DNA of 64,000 bases from Chitinophaga vietnamensis (lineage in GTDB: Bacteria > Bacteroidota > Bacteroidia > Chitinophagales > Chitinophagaceae): contig NZ_CABHMS010000009.1 of the NCBI RefSeq assembly GCF_902167635.1, positions 186,001 through 250,000 of the forward strand, given 5' to 3'. Positions 17,818-26,573 of the stretch are shown here, piece after piece. Under the pieces are notes generated by a model. That model had not been told where the DNA came from. It saw only the letters and a list, made by a program, of their open reading frames with translations, and made no database searches. The stretch's first letter is position 1; every line of letters starts with the position of its first letter. A program made the position numbers and the translations under genes.

Positions 17818-18402
17818 ATGAAAAAACTTATTCTGTCTGGCATACTCGTAATAGGCGCTATGCTGGCAGTAAAGGCCCAAGAGATCAATTTCGGCGTAAA
17901 AGGCGGTCTCAATCTCGCCAAACTTACCAACAGCGATAACGCTAAAACCCGCGCCTCTTTCAATGCCGGCGGTTTCGTTAACATCGGGCTCAATGAATCC
18001 TGGGCCATCCAACCCGAACTGATGTACTCCGGCCAGGGCGTTAAATACAAAAGGAATATCGCCGGCCTGTTCACCACCGAAAGCACACTCAAAACAGATT
18101 ACATCAACATCCCGGTAATGGTGCAGTATAACATCGTACCTTCTTTTTATGTAGAAGCCGGCCCGCAGGTAGGCTTCCTCGCCGGTGCAAAAGTGAAATC
18201 CGGTAACAACAGCACCGATTTCAAAGATTACATGAGAACGGCAGACTTCTCACTGGGCCTGGGTTTCGGCTACAAGCTCGATATGGGCCTGGGCATCTCC
18301 GGCAGGTATAACTTCGGTCTTACCAATGTTTACAAAACCGACAAAATAGACCTGAACAGCAAGAACTCCGTTGCACAGATCGATCTATTCTATACTTTCT
18401 AA
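17818..18402 (+). CDS. PorT-family outer membrane beta-barrel protein
   Basis: A 194-residue protein from ATG 17818 with a signal peptide (MKKLILSGILVIGAMLAVKA). The mature part begins QEINFGVKGGLNLAKL and has alternating strands, typical of the PorT/outer-membrane-protein-beta-barrel family, with the closing strand QIDLFYTF ending in Phe. Likely a small barrel in the outer membrane; specific role unknown. A long palindrome starts within its last codon. Confidence 0.88.
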   Translation: MKKLILSGILVIGAMLAVKAQEINFGVKGGLNLAKLTNSDNAKTRASFNAGGFVNIGLNESWAIQPELMYSGQGVKYKRNIAGLFTTESTLKTDYINIPVMVQYNIVPSFYVEAGPQVGFLAGAKVKSGNNSTDFKDYMRTADFSLGLGFGYKLDMGLGISGRYNFGLTNVYKTDKIDLNSKNSVAQIDLFYTF

Positions 18403-18484
18403 TTACGAATTACGGATTAAGAATTACGGCCCATCATGCAGATCTGCATGATGGGCCGTAATTCTTAATCCGTAATTCGTAATT
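18401..18484. repeat. 84-bp perfect palindrome built from AATTACGG words
   Basis: Arms of 42 bases meet at the centre (GCAGA/TCTGC) without a spacer. The arms consist of variants of the words AATTACGA, AATTACGG and GATTAAG. It starts at the stop of the porin-like gene and ends five bases before the argS -7 box. It could serve as terminator, but belongs to a family of similar elements here. Confidence 0.9.
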
Positions 18485-18489
18485 CATAC

Positions 18490-18497
18490 TATATTTG
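18490..18497 (+). promoter_or_regulatory. Bacteroidota -7 box (TATATTTG) of argS
   Basis: Exact TAnnTTTG, 24 bases before the argS ATG. The preceding palindrome occupies the -33 region. Confidence 0.6.
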
Positions 18498-18521
18498 CTG
18501 CTCGCATTAACCAATTTCAGC

Positions 18522-20450
18522 ATGAGTGTTGTACAATCTATCAGAACGGCCGCAGTGGCCGCCATTCAATCGCTTTACGGCCAACAGGTAACGGAAGGAG
18601 ATATTTCTATCAATATCACCAAACCTGAGTTCGAAGGCGAATATACCATTGTTGTGTTCCCGTTTACAAAATTCAGCCGCCAAAAACCGGAAGAAACCGG
18701 CCAACGTATCGGCGATCACCTGGTTGCCCATCATCCTGAATTGATCGTACGATTCAATGTGGTAAAAGGTTTCCTCAACCTCGTGATCAACGACGCTTAC
18801 TGGACACAGTTCGTACAACAGCATTATACCAACCGCAACATCGGCGTCCAGCCTGCTAATGGGAAAAAAGTAATGGTGGAATATTCTTCTCCCAATACCA
18901 ATAAACCACTGCACCTGGGCCACCTGCGTAATAATTTCCTCGGTTATTCTATCTCCGAAATACTGAAGGCAAACGGGTTTGAAGTGATCAAAGCCAACCT
19001 CGTCAACGATCGCGGCATACATATCTGTAAGTCGATGCTGGCATGGCAGCTCTTCGCACATGGCGATACGCCCGCTTCTACCGGCATCAAAGGCGATCAC
19101 CTCGTGGGCGACTACTACGTGAAATTTGAATCTGTGGTGAAAGAACAGGCCGAACCTATCATCGACCGTGTACTGGAAAGTGACTTCCGCGATTTTGAAG
19201 GCGCAGAAACAGAGAAGCTCGAAAAGCTTGTAAATGCCCTGCACAAGCCGGAAGTGAAGGAAGATAAAGAGAAGGCAGCGAAGATCATGGACGACATCAA
19301 AGAGTTGTCGCGCAATAAAACAGAGATCATGCAGCAAGCCAAGATCATGCTGCAACAATGGGAGGCCGGCAACCCCGAAGTGCGGGAACTGTGGGCCACC
19401 ATGAACGGTTGGGTGTATGAAGGCTTCAATCAAACTTACAAAGCCCTTGGCATCGACTTCGATAAAATGTACTACGAAAGCGAAACCTACCTGCTCGGGA
19501 AAGACCTGGTGGAAGACGGTTTGCGCAAGGGCGTCCTCTTCAAAAAAGAAGATAACTCCGTGTGGATCGACCTCACTGCCGATGGCCTGGACGAAAAGCT
19601 CCTGCTGCGCGGCGATGGCACCTCTGTGTACATGACGCAGGATCTCGGCACGGCACGACTGAAGTACAACGACTACCACATGGATGAAAGCATTCACGTG
19701 GTAGCAGATGAACAGAACTACCACTTCAAGGTATTGCAGCTGATCCTGGAGAAGCTGGGCGAGCCTTCTGCGCCGGGCATCCATCACCTCAGCTATGGCA
19801 TGGTGGAACTGCCGCATGGCCGCATGAAAAGCCGCGAAGGTACTGTAGTAGATGCAGATGATATGATCGTGGAGATGGTGAACACCGCTGCTGAAAAAAC
19901 CAAAGAATCCGGCAAGAAACTGACGGACTTCTCCGACGATGAACTGCAACTGCTCTATGAAACCGTGGGCCTTGGCGCGATGAAGTTCTTCCTGCTGAGA
20001 GTAGATCCTAAAAAGAAAATGATCTTCAATCCGGAAGAATCCATCGACCTGCATGGATTCACCGGGCCTTTCATACAATACGCTTACGCGCGTATCAGGT
20101 CTATCCTTCGCGAAGTGGGGCCTGTAGCGGATCTTGAAACATTCCGTTATCAAGGCGAATTGCTGCCGCTGGAAAAAGAACTGATCATCCTGAATGAACA
20201 ATTCCCGGGCATACTGGCAGATGCTTACAAAGAGATGAGCCCTGCTGTAGTGGCCAACTATGCCTTCCAACTGGCGCAGTTGTTCAACTCTTTCTATGCA
20301 GAAAAGGTAGATGGCGTACCTACTTATTCCATCCTCAGAGCGGCCAGTGAAGAAAAGAAAAAACTGCGTTTACAGATCATCACGCTCACAGCGCATACCA
20401 TTGCACAAAGCATGAAGATGCTGGGTATCCGCGTACCGGAGCGCATGTAG
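18522..20450 (+). CDS. argS: Arginyl-tRNA synthetase
   Basis: A 642-residue class I synthetase from ATG 18522; a TTG at 18495 lies within the promoter. The N-terminal additional domain (residues 1-110) is followed by the HIGH motif variant HLGH at 131-134, the catalytic domain with YMTQDLGTARLKY, the KMSKS-equivalent loop GRMKSREGTVVDADD, and the anticodon-binding DALR domain ending MLGIRVPERM. It charges tRNA-Arg in the cytoplasm. Single gene flanked by two long inverted repeats. Confidence 0.97.
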   Translation: MSVVQSIRTAAVAAIQSLYGQQVTEGDISINITKPEFEGEYTIVVFPFTKFSRQKPEETGQRIGDHLVAHHPELIVRFNVVKGFLNLVINDAYWTQFVQQHYTNRNIGVQPANGKKVMVEYSSPNTNKPLHLGHLRNNFLGYSISEILKANGFEVIKANLVNDRGIHICKSMLAWQLFAHGDTPASTGIKGDHLVGDYYVKFESVVKEQAEPIIDRVLESDFRDFEGAETEKLEKLVNALHKPEVKEDKEKAAKIMDDIKELSRNKTEIMQQAKIMLQQWEAGNPEVRELWATMNGWVYEGFNQTYKALGIDFDKMYYESETYLLGKDLVEDGLRKGVLFKKEDNSVWIDLTADGLDEKLLLRGDGTSVYMTQDLGTARLKYNDYHMDESIHVVADEQNYHFKVLQLILEKLGEPSAPGIHHLSYGMVELPHGRMKSREGTVVDADDMIVEMVNTAAEKTKESGKKLTDFSDDELQLLYETVGLGAMKFFLLRVDPKKKMIFNPEESIDLHGFTGPFIQYAYARIRSILREVGPVADLETFRYQGELLPLEKELIILNEQFPGILADAYKEMSPAVVANYAFQLAQLFNSFYAEKVDGVPTYSILRAASEEKKKLRLQIITLTAHTIAQSMKMLGIRVPERM

Positions 20451-20460
20451 TCGCGCAGAG

Positions 20461-20540
20461 ATTTAGGGATTTACGGATTTACGGATTTATGGATTTATGG
20501 ATTTAAATCAAGAAATCCGTAAATCCATAAATCCCTAAAT
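20461..20540. repeat. Imperfect inverted repeat of GGATTTAYGG words
   Basis: Left arm has five tandem variants of GGATTTACGG or GGATTTATGG; the right arm is the reverse complement with one unit fewer. It lies 10 bases after argS, between convergent genes, and could terminate argS transcription. Confidence 0.8.
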
Positions 20541-20547
20541 CAAAAAA

Positions 20548-20575
20548 ACGCTGCGGGCCTTTCGAACCGCAGCGT
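20548..20575 (-). terminator. Terminator for the TPR gene
   Basis: Nine-bp stem ACGCTGCGG with a 10-base loop; on the minus strand it is followed by seven T. Lies 140 bases past the TPR gene stop. The bases 20576-20717 hold no gene that I can support. Confidence 0.65.
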
Positions 20576-20717
20576 GTGGCAGCTTGCAGCCACCGTGGCC
20601 AAACTGCCGAAGAAAATACCACAGCAAGCAGCATAGCGAAAAAGGAGCTTGCCTGTCCTTAATACGCCGTTTTTTAATTCTCTTCACTGTGGCAAATGAT
20701 ATTTGTTGTAACCTTCC

Positions 20718-21641
20718 TTATAATTTTTCTTTATCGATCCCTATTGCCAATGCCTTGTCACACAGCGTTGTTCCTTTCTCCTGCTCTCCCATGCCCATAT
20801 AGGATTTGCCCAACATGAACATGACGAAAGCGTTGCCTGGCTGTAGCCGCAGCAGGTGTTCCCATTGCGTGGCGGCTTCTTTGAATTGATTATTTTGATA
20901 ACAGGCATGCGCCAGGTTGTATAGTATCATTTCATCGTCGGACTGGAGTTGTTGCGCCTTGCGCAGGTCGCTGATGCCGCGTTCTGTTTGTTGCAGTTGT
21001 ATCCAGGTAACGCCGCTGTTGAAGAAGAACAGCGCATCCTGCGGATATCCAAGGCTGGCGGCCTTTTCAAACGATGCTGCTGCCGACGTGTAGTCGCCAA
21101 CGTTATAATACATTAAACCAGCCTGAAACCGGCTGATGCTATGCTTTTGATCCAGCTTTAATACCGCTTCGTAGAAGCGGATGCTTTCGGAGTAGTTGCC
21201 CAGTTGTGCATAGAGTTGTGCCAGTTGAAAGGGAATATCCTTGTTGGCCGGTTCTTCTATCCTGGCTTGTTGCAGCGCTTCCAGCGCCTCTTCGTATTGC
21301 CGCAGGTAATAGCAGCTGAAGCCTATCAAACGGCTGGCGGTGGCGGCGCCCAGCTGCTGCGCCTTGCGGCCATAGCGCAACGCTTCTTCATATGATCTAC
21401 CTGCAAAGTAAATGTCTCCCAGCTCACTATAGGCAGCAGTAAAGTTGCTATCGGCCTTGATGGCAGCTGCAAAGCGCTGGCGGGCCGCTTCGAGCTGTCC
21501 GTTTTTTTTCAGGGCGATACCTGCTTTGTAAAGCTGAATGGCTTTCGGGTGCGTGTCCGGGAAAGGCCCTGCCCATGCGGCTTGCATGCCTGTCATGCTG
21601 ATGGCAAGAGATATACACAAGACGTATAGGGAGGTTTTCAT
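20718..21641 (-). CDS. Exported tetratricopeptide repeat protein
   Basis: A 307-residue protein with a signal peptide (MKTSLYVLCISLAISM, cleavage near AWAGPF). About seven TPR units follow (AIQLYKAGIALKKNGQLEAA, AYSELGDIYFAGRSYEEAL, LAQLYAQLGNYSESIRFYEA, MLGKSYMGMGEQEKG). TPR proteins act as protein-protein scaffolds in the periplasm. No catalytic domain. Single gene with its own -7 box. Confidence 0.9.
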   Translation of the reverse strand: MKTSLYVLCISLAISMTGMQAAWAGPFPDTHPKAIQLYKAGIALKKNGQLEAARQRFAAAIKADSNFTAAYSELGDIYFAGRSYEEALRYGRKAQQLGAATASRLIGFSCYYLRQYEEALEALQQARIEEPANKDIPFQLAQLYAQLGNYSESIRFYEAVLKLDQKHSISRFQAGLMYYNVGDYTSAAASFEKAASLGYPQDALFFFNSGVTWIQLQQTERGISDLRKAQQLQSDDEMILYNLAHACYQNNQFKEAATQWEHLLRLQPGNAFVMFMLGKSYMGMGEQEKGTTLCDKALAIGIDKEKL

Positions 21642-21665
21642 GAATGGCGCGTTGCTGTCTTCTTA

Positions 21666-21673
21666 CAAATATA
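21666..21673 (-). promoter_or_regulatory. Bacteroidota -7 box (TATATTTG) of TPR gene
   Basis: Exact TAnnTTTG on the minus strand, 24 bases before the ATG at 21641. Confidence 0.55.
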
Positions 21674-21716
21674 AATAATAAATAATTTATTTTATTATTT
21701 ATTTAACGAGAGAAGA

Positions 21717-22202
21717 TCAGCCCAGGTCGGAACTGCTGAAAGACAGTGGGAGCAAGTCATTCGCCCTTTGTACCACATATACTTTTCCACTCAGGCCGCC
21801 GAGGATCAGGCGGATGGGTTCTTGCTGGCGGTGCTCATATTCTGCGAGTGCCTGACGGCACATGCCGCAGGGAGAGATCGGATGTGAACTATCGCCATTG
21901 ATGTTATGATAGCTGATAGCGATGGTATCGATGGCAACATCAGGATATACGGAAGATGCGGCGGCCAGCGCTACTCTTTCAGCACAGATGCCGACGGGGA
22001 AAGAGGCATTTTCCTGGTTGGAGCCGGCGATGATTTCGCCATTCACCAATCTGATCACAGCGCCTACCTGAAAATGAGAATAAGGAGCATAAGCATGTTG
22101 GGTTACATCACGGGCTTCTTTCAGCAGCCAGGCATCGGCATCGTGGAGGCCGGTGATATCGTCGTAGACGAGGTATTCGAATTGCTGCAATTGTTTATCC
22201 AT
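21717..22202 (-). CDS. cdd: Cytidine deaminase
   Basis: A 161-residue zinc deaminase. Signature: YSHFQVGAVIRL at the N-terminus, the zinc ligand and proton shuttle in GICAERVALAAA, and the second zinc pair in SPCGMCRQALAE. It converts cytidine or deoxycytidine to uridine or deoxyuridine in pyrimidine salvage. Lies 64 bases downstream of lepB on the same strand and may be co-transcribed with it. Confidence 0.95.
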   Translation of the reverse strand: MDKQLQQFEYLVYDDITGLHDADAWLLKEARDVTQHAYAPYSHFQVGAVIRLVNGEIIAGSNQENASFPVGICAERVALAAASSVYPDVAIDTIAISYHNINGDSSHPISPCGMCRQALAEYEHRQQEPIRLILGGLSGKVYVVQRANDLLPLSFSSSDLG

Positions 22203-22266
22203 AGAAAATAAAAATGGTGAATAAAGATAGTTCTTTATTCACCACGTTGAATATTTTGCAGCGCTT

Positions 22267-23457
22267 TTACTTGATACCTCTGAATAGCCTGCTCCAGCGG
22301 ATACCGCCTTCGCCATAGCTCATCCAGATCATCCAGGCTTTACCAACGATGTGATCTTCCGGAACGAAGCCCCAGAAGCGGGAATCCAGGGAGTTATTGC
22401 GGTTGTCTCCCATCATCCAGTAGTAGTTCATCTTGAAAGTATAGGAGTCGGCGGGCTGGCCGTTGATGATGTATTTACCATCTTTCTTTTCAAAAGTATT
22501 GCCTTCGTAAACACGGATAAGACGTTCGTAGAGTGCGATATTGCTTTCATCCAGCTTCACGGTAGCGCCTTTCTTCGGGATGTAAAGCGGGCCGAAATTC
22601 TCTTCTGTCCATTTGTAATGCACCGTATCATGCGGGAACACCATGTTGTAGTTGAAATCTACATAGTTGGCTTCTTCAAATACGGTTACACTTTTCACGA
22701 TCTGGCTCATATCGCGGAGCGCGGCCACGTTGGCAGGCGTGAGGTTGTATACGAATTTGTTGCCGTCGAGCGGTGTATTTTCCGGGTTGATGCCCATTTC
22801 TTCCAGGCGGCTGGCATTGAGCTGGTCGCCGGTAGTTTCAACGATATAGCGGTGCTGGCTGCCTGGCGGAACCGGCGCGGCTTGCCCGTTGATGAATACG
22901 GCGCCATGTACGATGCGGATGGTATCTCCTGCCTGCGCCATACAGCGTTTGATATAGTTCTCGCGTTTATCTACCGGGCGATGGAGGATTTTGAAATTAT
23001 CGTGCACGGCCTGCCAGCCGTTCTGTCTTACCATATTGTAGTAATCCGGATCCGGAGAGTCGATGGCTACCGTATCGCCTTCGGGGAAGTTGAACACTAC
23101 CACATCATATCTTTTCACATCGCTGAAACCCGGCAGGCGCTTATATTTCCACTGTACGGCTTCGGAATAGGCCGGCGTGGATTTGGTAAGCGGTAAGGTA
23201 TGATGCACAAATGGCACTGCCAGCGGCGTCATGGGGATACGAGGCCCATAGCTGATCTTGCTCACGAAGAGGAAGTCGTTTACCAGCAATGTCTTTTCCA
23301 TGGAAGGCGTAGGGATCGTGTATGCCTCGAAGATGAAGGTGCGGATAAGCGTGGCTGCTATGATAGCGAATACGCCAGCGTCTAACCATTCTCTTGCCGT
23401 AGATTTCTTTTTCTTTGGCTGACCATCTTTATTTTTTTTCCAAAATGCCAGGTTCAT
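22267..23457 (-). CDS. lepB: Signal peptidase I
   Basis: A 396-residue S26 peptidase. One membrane helix (WLDAGVFAIIAATLIRTFIF) precedes the catalytic Ser52 in TIPTPSMEKTL; the general base Lys170 lies in NYIKRCMAQAGDTI; the late box MMGDNRNNSLDSRFWG completes the fold. It cleaves signal peptides outside the inner membrane. It is longer than the E. coli enzyme, with an insertion of about 100 residues between the Lys box and GDNRNNS box, as is usual in Bacteroidota. Confidence 0.96.
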   Translation of the reverse strand: MNLAFWKKNKDGQPKKKKSTAREWLDAGVFAIIAATLIRTFIFEAYTIPTPSMEKTLLVNDFLFVSKISYGPRIPMTPLAVPFVHHTLPLTKSTPAYSEAVQWKYKRLPGFSDVKRYDVVVFNFPEGDTVAIDSPDPDYYNMVRQNGWQAVHDNFKILHRPVDKRENYIKRCMAQAGDTIRIVHGAVFINGQAAPVPPGSQHRYIVETTGDQLNASRLEEMGINPENTPLDGNKFVYNLTPANVAALRDMSQIVKSVTVFEEANYVDFNYNMVFPHDTVHYKWTEENFGPLYIPKKGATVKLDESNIALYERLIRVYEGNTFEKKDGKYIINGQPADSYTFKMNYYWMMGDNRNNSLDSRFWGFVPEDHIVGKAWMIWMSYGEGGIRWSRLFRGIK

Positions 23458-23487
23458 TCAATTGCGCTTGTTAAATGCTTAAAAAGG

Positions 23488-23495
23488 CAAATATA
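23488..23495 (-). promoter_or_regulatory. Bacteroidota -7 box (TATATTTG) of lepB
   Basis: Exact match on the minus strand, 30 bases before the lepB ATG. Confidence 0.5.
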
Positions 23496-23565
23496 ATATA
23501 CTGCAACCGGCTTGCCGCTATTCCCATAGAAAAAGTTTTCTTAAAAATAGCTTAATCTTTTGCCG

Positions 23566-23573
23566 TACATTTG
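23566..23573 (+). promoter_or_regulatory. Bacteroidota -7 box (TACATTTG) of MerR-type gene
   Basis: Exact match. It includes the TTG at 23571, which makes that codon impossible as a start and supports the TTG at 23595. Confidence 0.6.
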
Positions 23574-23594
23574 CCCACGTTACTATACCTTACA

Positions 23595-24461
23595 TTGAAC
23601 AGGTTTACCATTAAAGATATCGAAAACTTCACAGGTATAAAAGCGCATACGATACGCATCTGGGAACAACGCTATCAGCTATTTAAACCAAAACGAAAAG
23701 ATACGAACCACCGGGTATATGATAGCGACGACCTGAAAGCCCTCCTCCGTATAGCCTACCTGTACCACCACGGGATCAAGATCTCGCGCATAGCTTCTTT
23801 GTCTGAAGCAGAACAAAACAACATTTCACTGGAGATCGCCAGCGAGAGCCATGGCTACGAAATTCATATCAATGACCTGATCAATGCCACTCTTGATTAT
23901 GATACGCTGCGCTTCCAAACCCTGCTGGACAAACTATTACAACAGGAAGGCTTTGAAACCGGCATCACCAAGGTGATCTATCCATTCCTCGAAAAGATAG
24001 GCGTGCTTTGGCTTACAGGCAGTATAAGCGCGGCGCAGGAACATTTCTGCTCCAACATTATCCGTAACAAGATGATCGTAGCGATTGAGCAGCAATCGAT
24101 GAATTACGCGTCTGATGAGCATTTCCTGCTTTTCCTGCCGGAAGGCGAGTTTCATGAGATCCCCTTGTTGTTCACCCATTACCTTCTCAAAAAGAATGGC
24201 CGCATGGTCACCAATTTCGGCGCCAACGTGTCCGTGGAAGACCTGCTCCCTTTCCTAGCGCAACGCAAAGTCACGCATATCTACACGCATCTTCTCACCA
24301 GCATGACGCAACAGGCCCTGGAAGCCTTTGTACAGGCTTTATACCAGTTGTACCCACAGGTAGAGATATGGCTATCCGGGCCACCATCGCGGTTGCCAGC
24401 CATTCCGGTCTATAAAAATGTACGGGTGATACGCTCGATGAGCGAGTTATTGGCGCTCTAA
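23595..24461 (+). CDS. MerR-family regulator with cobalamin-binding-type domain
   Basis: A 288-residue regulator. I place the start at TTG 23595, giving (M)NRFTIKDIENFTGIKAH, the usual N-terminus of this family; no ATG exists and the upstream TTG lies in the promoter. The MerR helix-turn-helix (TIRIWEQRYQLFKPKRK) fills residues 1-70. Then come a helical cap (TGSISAAQEHFCSNIIRNKM) and a Rossmann-like B12-binding-type domain. The B12 loop DxHxxG is only partly kept (EFHEIP), so the His could still bind a cobalamin, as in light-sensing CarH/LitR, but this is not assured. Convergent with the next gene, overlapping by four bases. Confidence 0.85.
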   Translation: MNRFTIKDIENFTGIKAHTIRIWEQRYQLFKPKRKDTNHRVYDSDDLKALLRIAYLYHHGIKISRIASLSEAEQNNISLEIASESHGYEIHINDLINATLDYDTLRFQTLLDKLLQQEGFETGITKVIYPFLEKIGVLWLTGSISAAQEHFCSNIIRNKMIVAIEQQSMNYASDEHFLLFLPEGEFHEIPLLFTHYLLKKNGRMVTNFGANVSVEDLLPFLAQRKVTHIYTHLLTSMTQQALEAFVQALYQLYPQVEIWLSGPPSRLPAIPVYKNVRVIRSMSELLAL

Positions 24462-25108
24462 AGTACTTTCGCCAGGATATCACTAACCGCTCCCGCCCTG
24501 TTGAGCACCATAAAGTGGCCGGCGCCGGGGATCACGTGCGTAGGCTTCACAAAGCGCAGCGGAAAAGGCTGATCTTTTTCACCGTGAATATGTACGATGT
24601 TAGCGGGCACTGTATCATTCTCCCAATGCAGGATAGCATCGACCGCCCAGCGGAGATAATTGTAATCTCTCTTCTGTAAATATTCGTTCACCAATGCACG
24701 TTCTTCAGGCGTTTCAATATCCAGGAAACGGGTAACGATGAAATTTCTGCGCTGGTAGAGGATCTGATCAGGTAATTTGTTCAGGCCCAGTTTGCGGACC
24801 CAGTTGTAATAGGGCGGTTTTTCGCGGGTATGCTTGATACTGGAGAGGATGATATTTCTGGCCACGGGCCTTATTTTGGCGATCTCGAGGCTCATGATGC
24901 CACCGAAAGAAACACCGAGGATATTAACGGGGCCTTCAGCAGTGATGCCTTCCGCCATGCGGGCGGCATAACTGCTGAGCGGCTCGTTGTGCAGTGGTGC
25001 GATCCACTTCAGGTAATGCACTTCGTAGCCTTCCGGGTATTGCAGCCGCTGGAAGATACGTTCGTCGGCTCCCAGCCCGCTGATCAGGTACAAATGCTTT
25101 TTATTCAT
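24458..25108 (-). CDS. Alpha/beta hydrolase
   Basis: A 216-residue single-domain hydrolase. The nucleophile elbow is GVSFGG, the acid is likely in HGEKDQPFP and the His in GAGHFMV; the oxyanion region is LISGLGADERIF. No signal peptide. Its ATG lies within the last codons of the frameshifted sigma-54 regulator gene (ATGAATAA), so the two are translationally coupled. Substrate unknown. Confidence 0.85.
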   Translation of the reverse strand: MNKKHLYLISGLGADERIFQRLQYPEGYEVHYLKWIAPLHNEPLSSYAARMAEGITAEGPVNILGVSFGGIMSLEIAKIRPVARNIILSSIKHTREKPPYYNWVRKLGLNKLPDQILYQRRNFIVTRFLDIETPEERALVNEYLQKRDYNYLRWAVDAILHWENDTVPANIVHIHGEKDQPFPLRFVKPTHVIPGAGHFMVLNRAGAVSDILAKVL

Positions 25109-26476
25109 CCTGTTGTGGTTTCTGAATATTGTAACGTTCCAGTTTGTTGTAGAGGTGACTCCGCTGGATGTCCAGCTCCTGGGCCGTTTTCGTCATATTC
25201 CATTGGTTTTTTTCGAGCATGAAGCGGATGAAGATCTTTTCTATCTCATCACGAAAATCATGCAGCTTTGAAAGCACCAGCAGGTCGTCGTTTAAGAACT
25301 TACTTTTTTTTTGTCGCGGTTAGGCACCACGAAATCATCTACATCTTCTGCCGAGATCGTTTTCCCGGAGAGGATGACAAGGCGTTCCACCACGTTGCGG
25401 AGTTCGCGGATATTACCGGACCAGTTGTGATTTTGCAGCGCTTTCATGGCATCTTTATCGATGTTCTTGCGCGCGATACCGTATTCCGTGCAAACGCTGT
25501 CCAGGAAGCTATCTACGAGCAACGGCACATCGTCGCGGCGATCGTTGAGAGAAGGTACATGAATGAGGATCACGCTCAGGCGGTGGTAGAGGTCTAGGCG
25601 GAAATTTTTCTCATCTACTTCTTTGAGCAGGTCTTTGTTGGTAGCGGCTACCACGCGTACGTCTACGCTGATCTCTTTATCGCCGCCTACGCGGGTGATC
25701 TTGCCTTCCTGTAAAGCGCGGAGCACTTTGGCTTGCGCGCTGAGGCTCATATCGCCGATCTCGTCGAGGAAGAGGGTGCCGCCGCTGGCCTGTTCAAATT
25801 TGCCGATGCGTTGTTTCACGGCAGAAGTGAAGGAACCTTTTTCGTGACCGAACAATTCACTTTCTATGAGTTCACTGGGGATGGCAGCGCAGTTCACTTC
25901 CACCATCGGGCCGCTGGCGCGGTTGCTGAGCTCATGGAGCCAGCGTGCTACCAGTTCCTTGCCTACTCCGTTCTCGCCGGTGATGAGTACGCGGGCATCG
26001 GTGGGCGCTACTTTTTCCAGGGTATCTTTGATCTTGAGGATGGGCGTGGAGTTACCGATCATTTCCGGCACCTTGTTCACTTTGCGGCGCAGGGTTTTGG
26101 TTTCGGTGACCAGCGTGCTCTTGTCCATGGCGTTGCGCAGGGTGATAAGCAGGCGGTTGAGATCCGGCGGTTTTGAAATGTAGTCGTATGCGCCTTTCTT
26201 CACCGCATCTACAGCCGTATCGATGTTGCCGTGCCCGGATACCATCACGATGGGAATGTCGGGATTCACTTCCCTGGCCTTTTCCAGGAATTCGAGTCCG
26301 TCCATTTTGGGCATCTTGATATCGCACAATACAGCATCGTATTGTTTTTCCTTGAACATTTTAAAACCTTCCAGCCCATCTGCCGCTTCATCTACCTTAT
26401 ATCCCTCGTAACTCAAAATCTCCGTTAATGTTTTACGGATGCTTTTTTCATCATCAATTATTAAAATGTTAGCCAT
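25101..26476 (-). CDS. NtrC-family sigma-54 response regulator, split by a frameshift at an A9 run
   Basis: The first frame (25292-26476, 394 residues) has a receiver domain with phospho-acceptor Asp in DAVLCDIKMPKMDG, and an AAA+ domain with Walker A GENGVGKELVARW, Walker B GGTLFLDEIGDM and a variant sigma-54 loop GSFTSA instead of GAFTGA. It stops right after a run of nine A (25304-25312). In the -1 frame the sequence goes on to 25101 and encodes the missing Fis-type helix-turn-helix (NMTKTAQELDIQRSHLYNKL). One extra A, or a -1 slip, restores a normal protein of about 458 residues. Cause may be a sequencing error, a real mutation or slippage. Activates sigma-54 promoters; target unknown. 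Confidence 0.88.
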
Positions 26477-26505
26477 AGTCAGATTTAGAATTTATCAACA
26501 GCGGT

Positions 26506-26513
26506 CAAAAATA
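26506..26513 (-). promoter_or_regulatory. Bacteroidota -7 box (TATTTTTG) of response regulator
   Basis: Exact match on the minus strand, 29 bases before the ATG at 26476. Confidence 0.5.
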
Positions 26514-26573
26514 AAGATTAATCGGCAAGAAGAAGGAATATTAATTGCTAAAATTGCAGCTAAATAACGGACC

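Noticed and set aside
18507-20270. A 587-codon open frame on the minus strand
   Set aside because: It lies entirely opposite argS, which has all family motifs; the antisense frame is His/Phe/Val-rich as expected from a shadow of a GC-balanced gene.
22351-23196. A 281-codon plus-strand open frame
   Set aside because: Antisense shadow of the signal peptidase gene.
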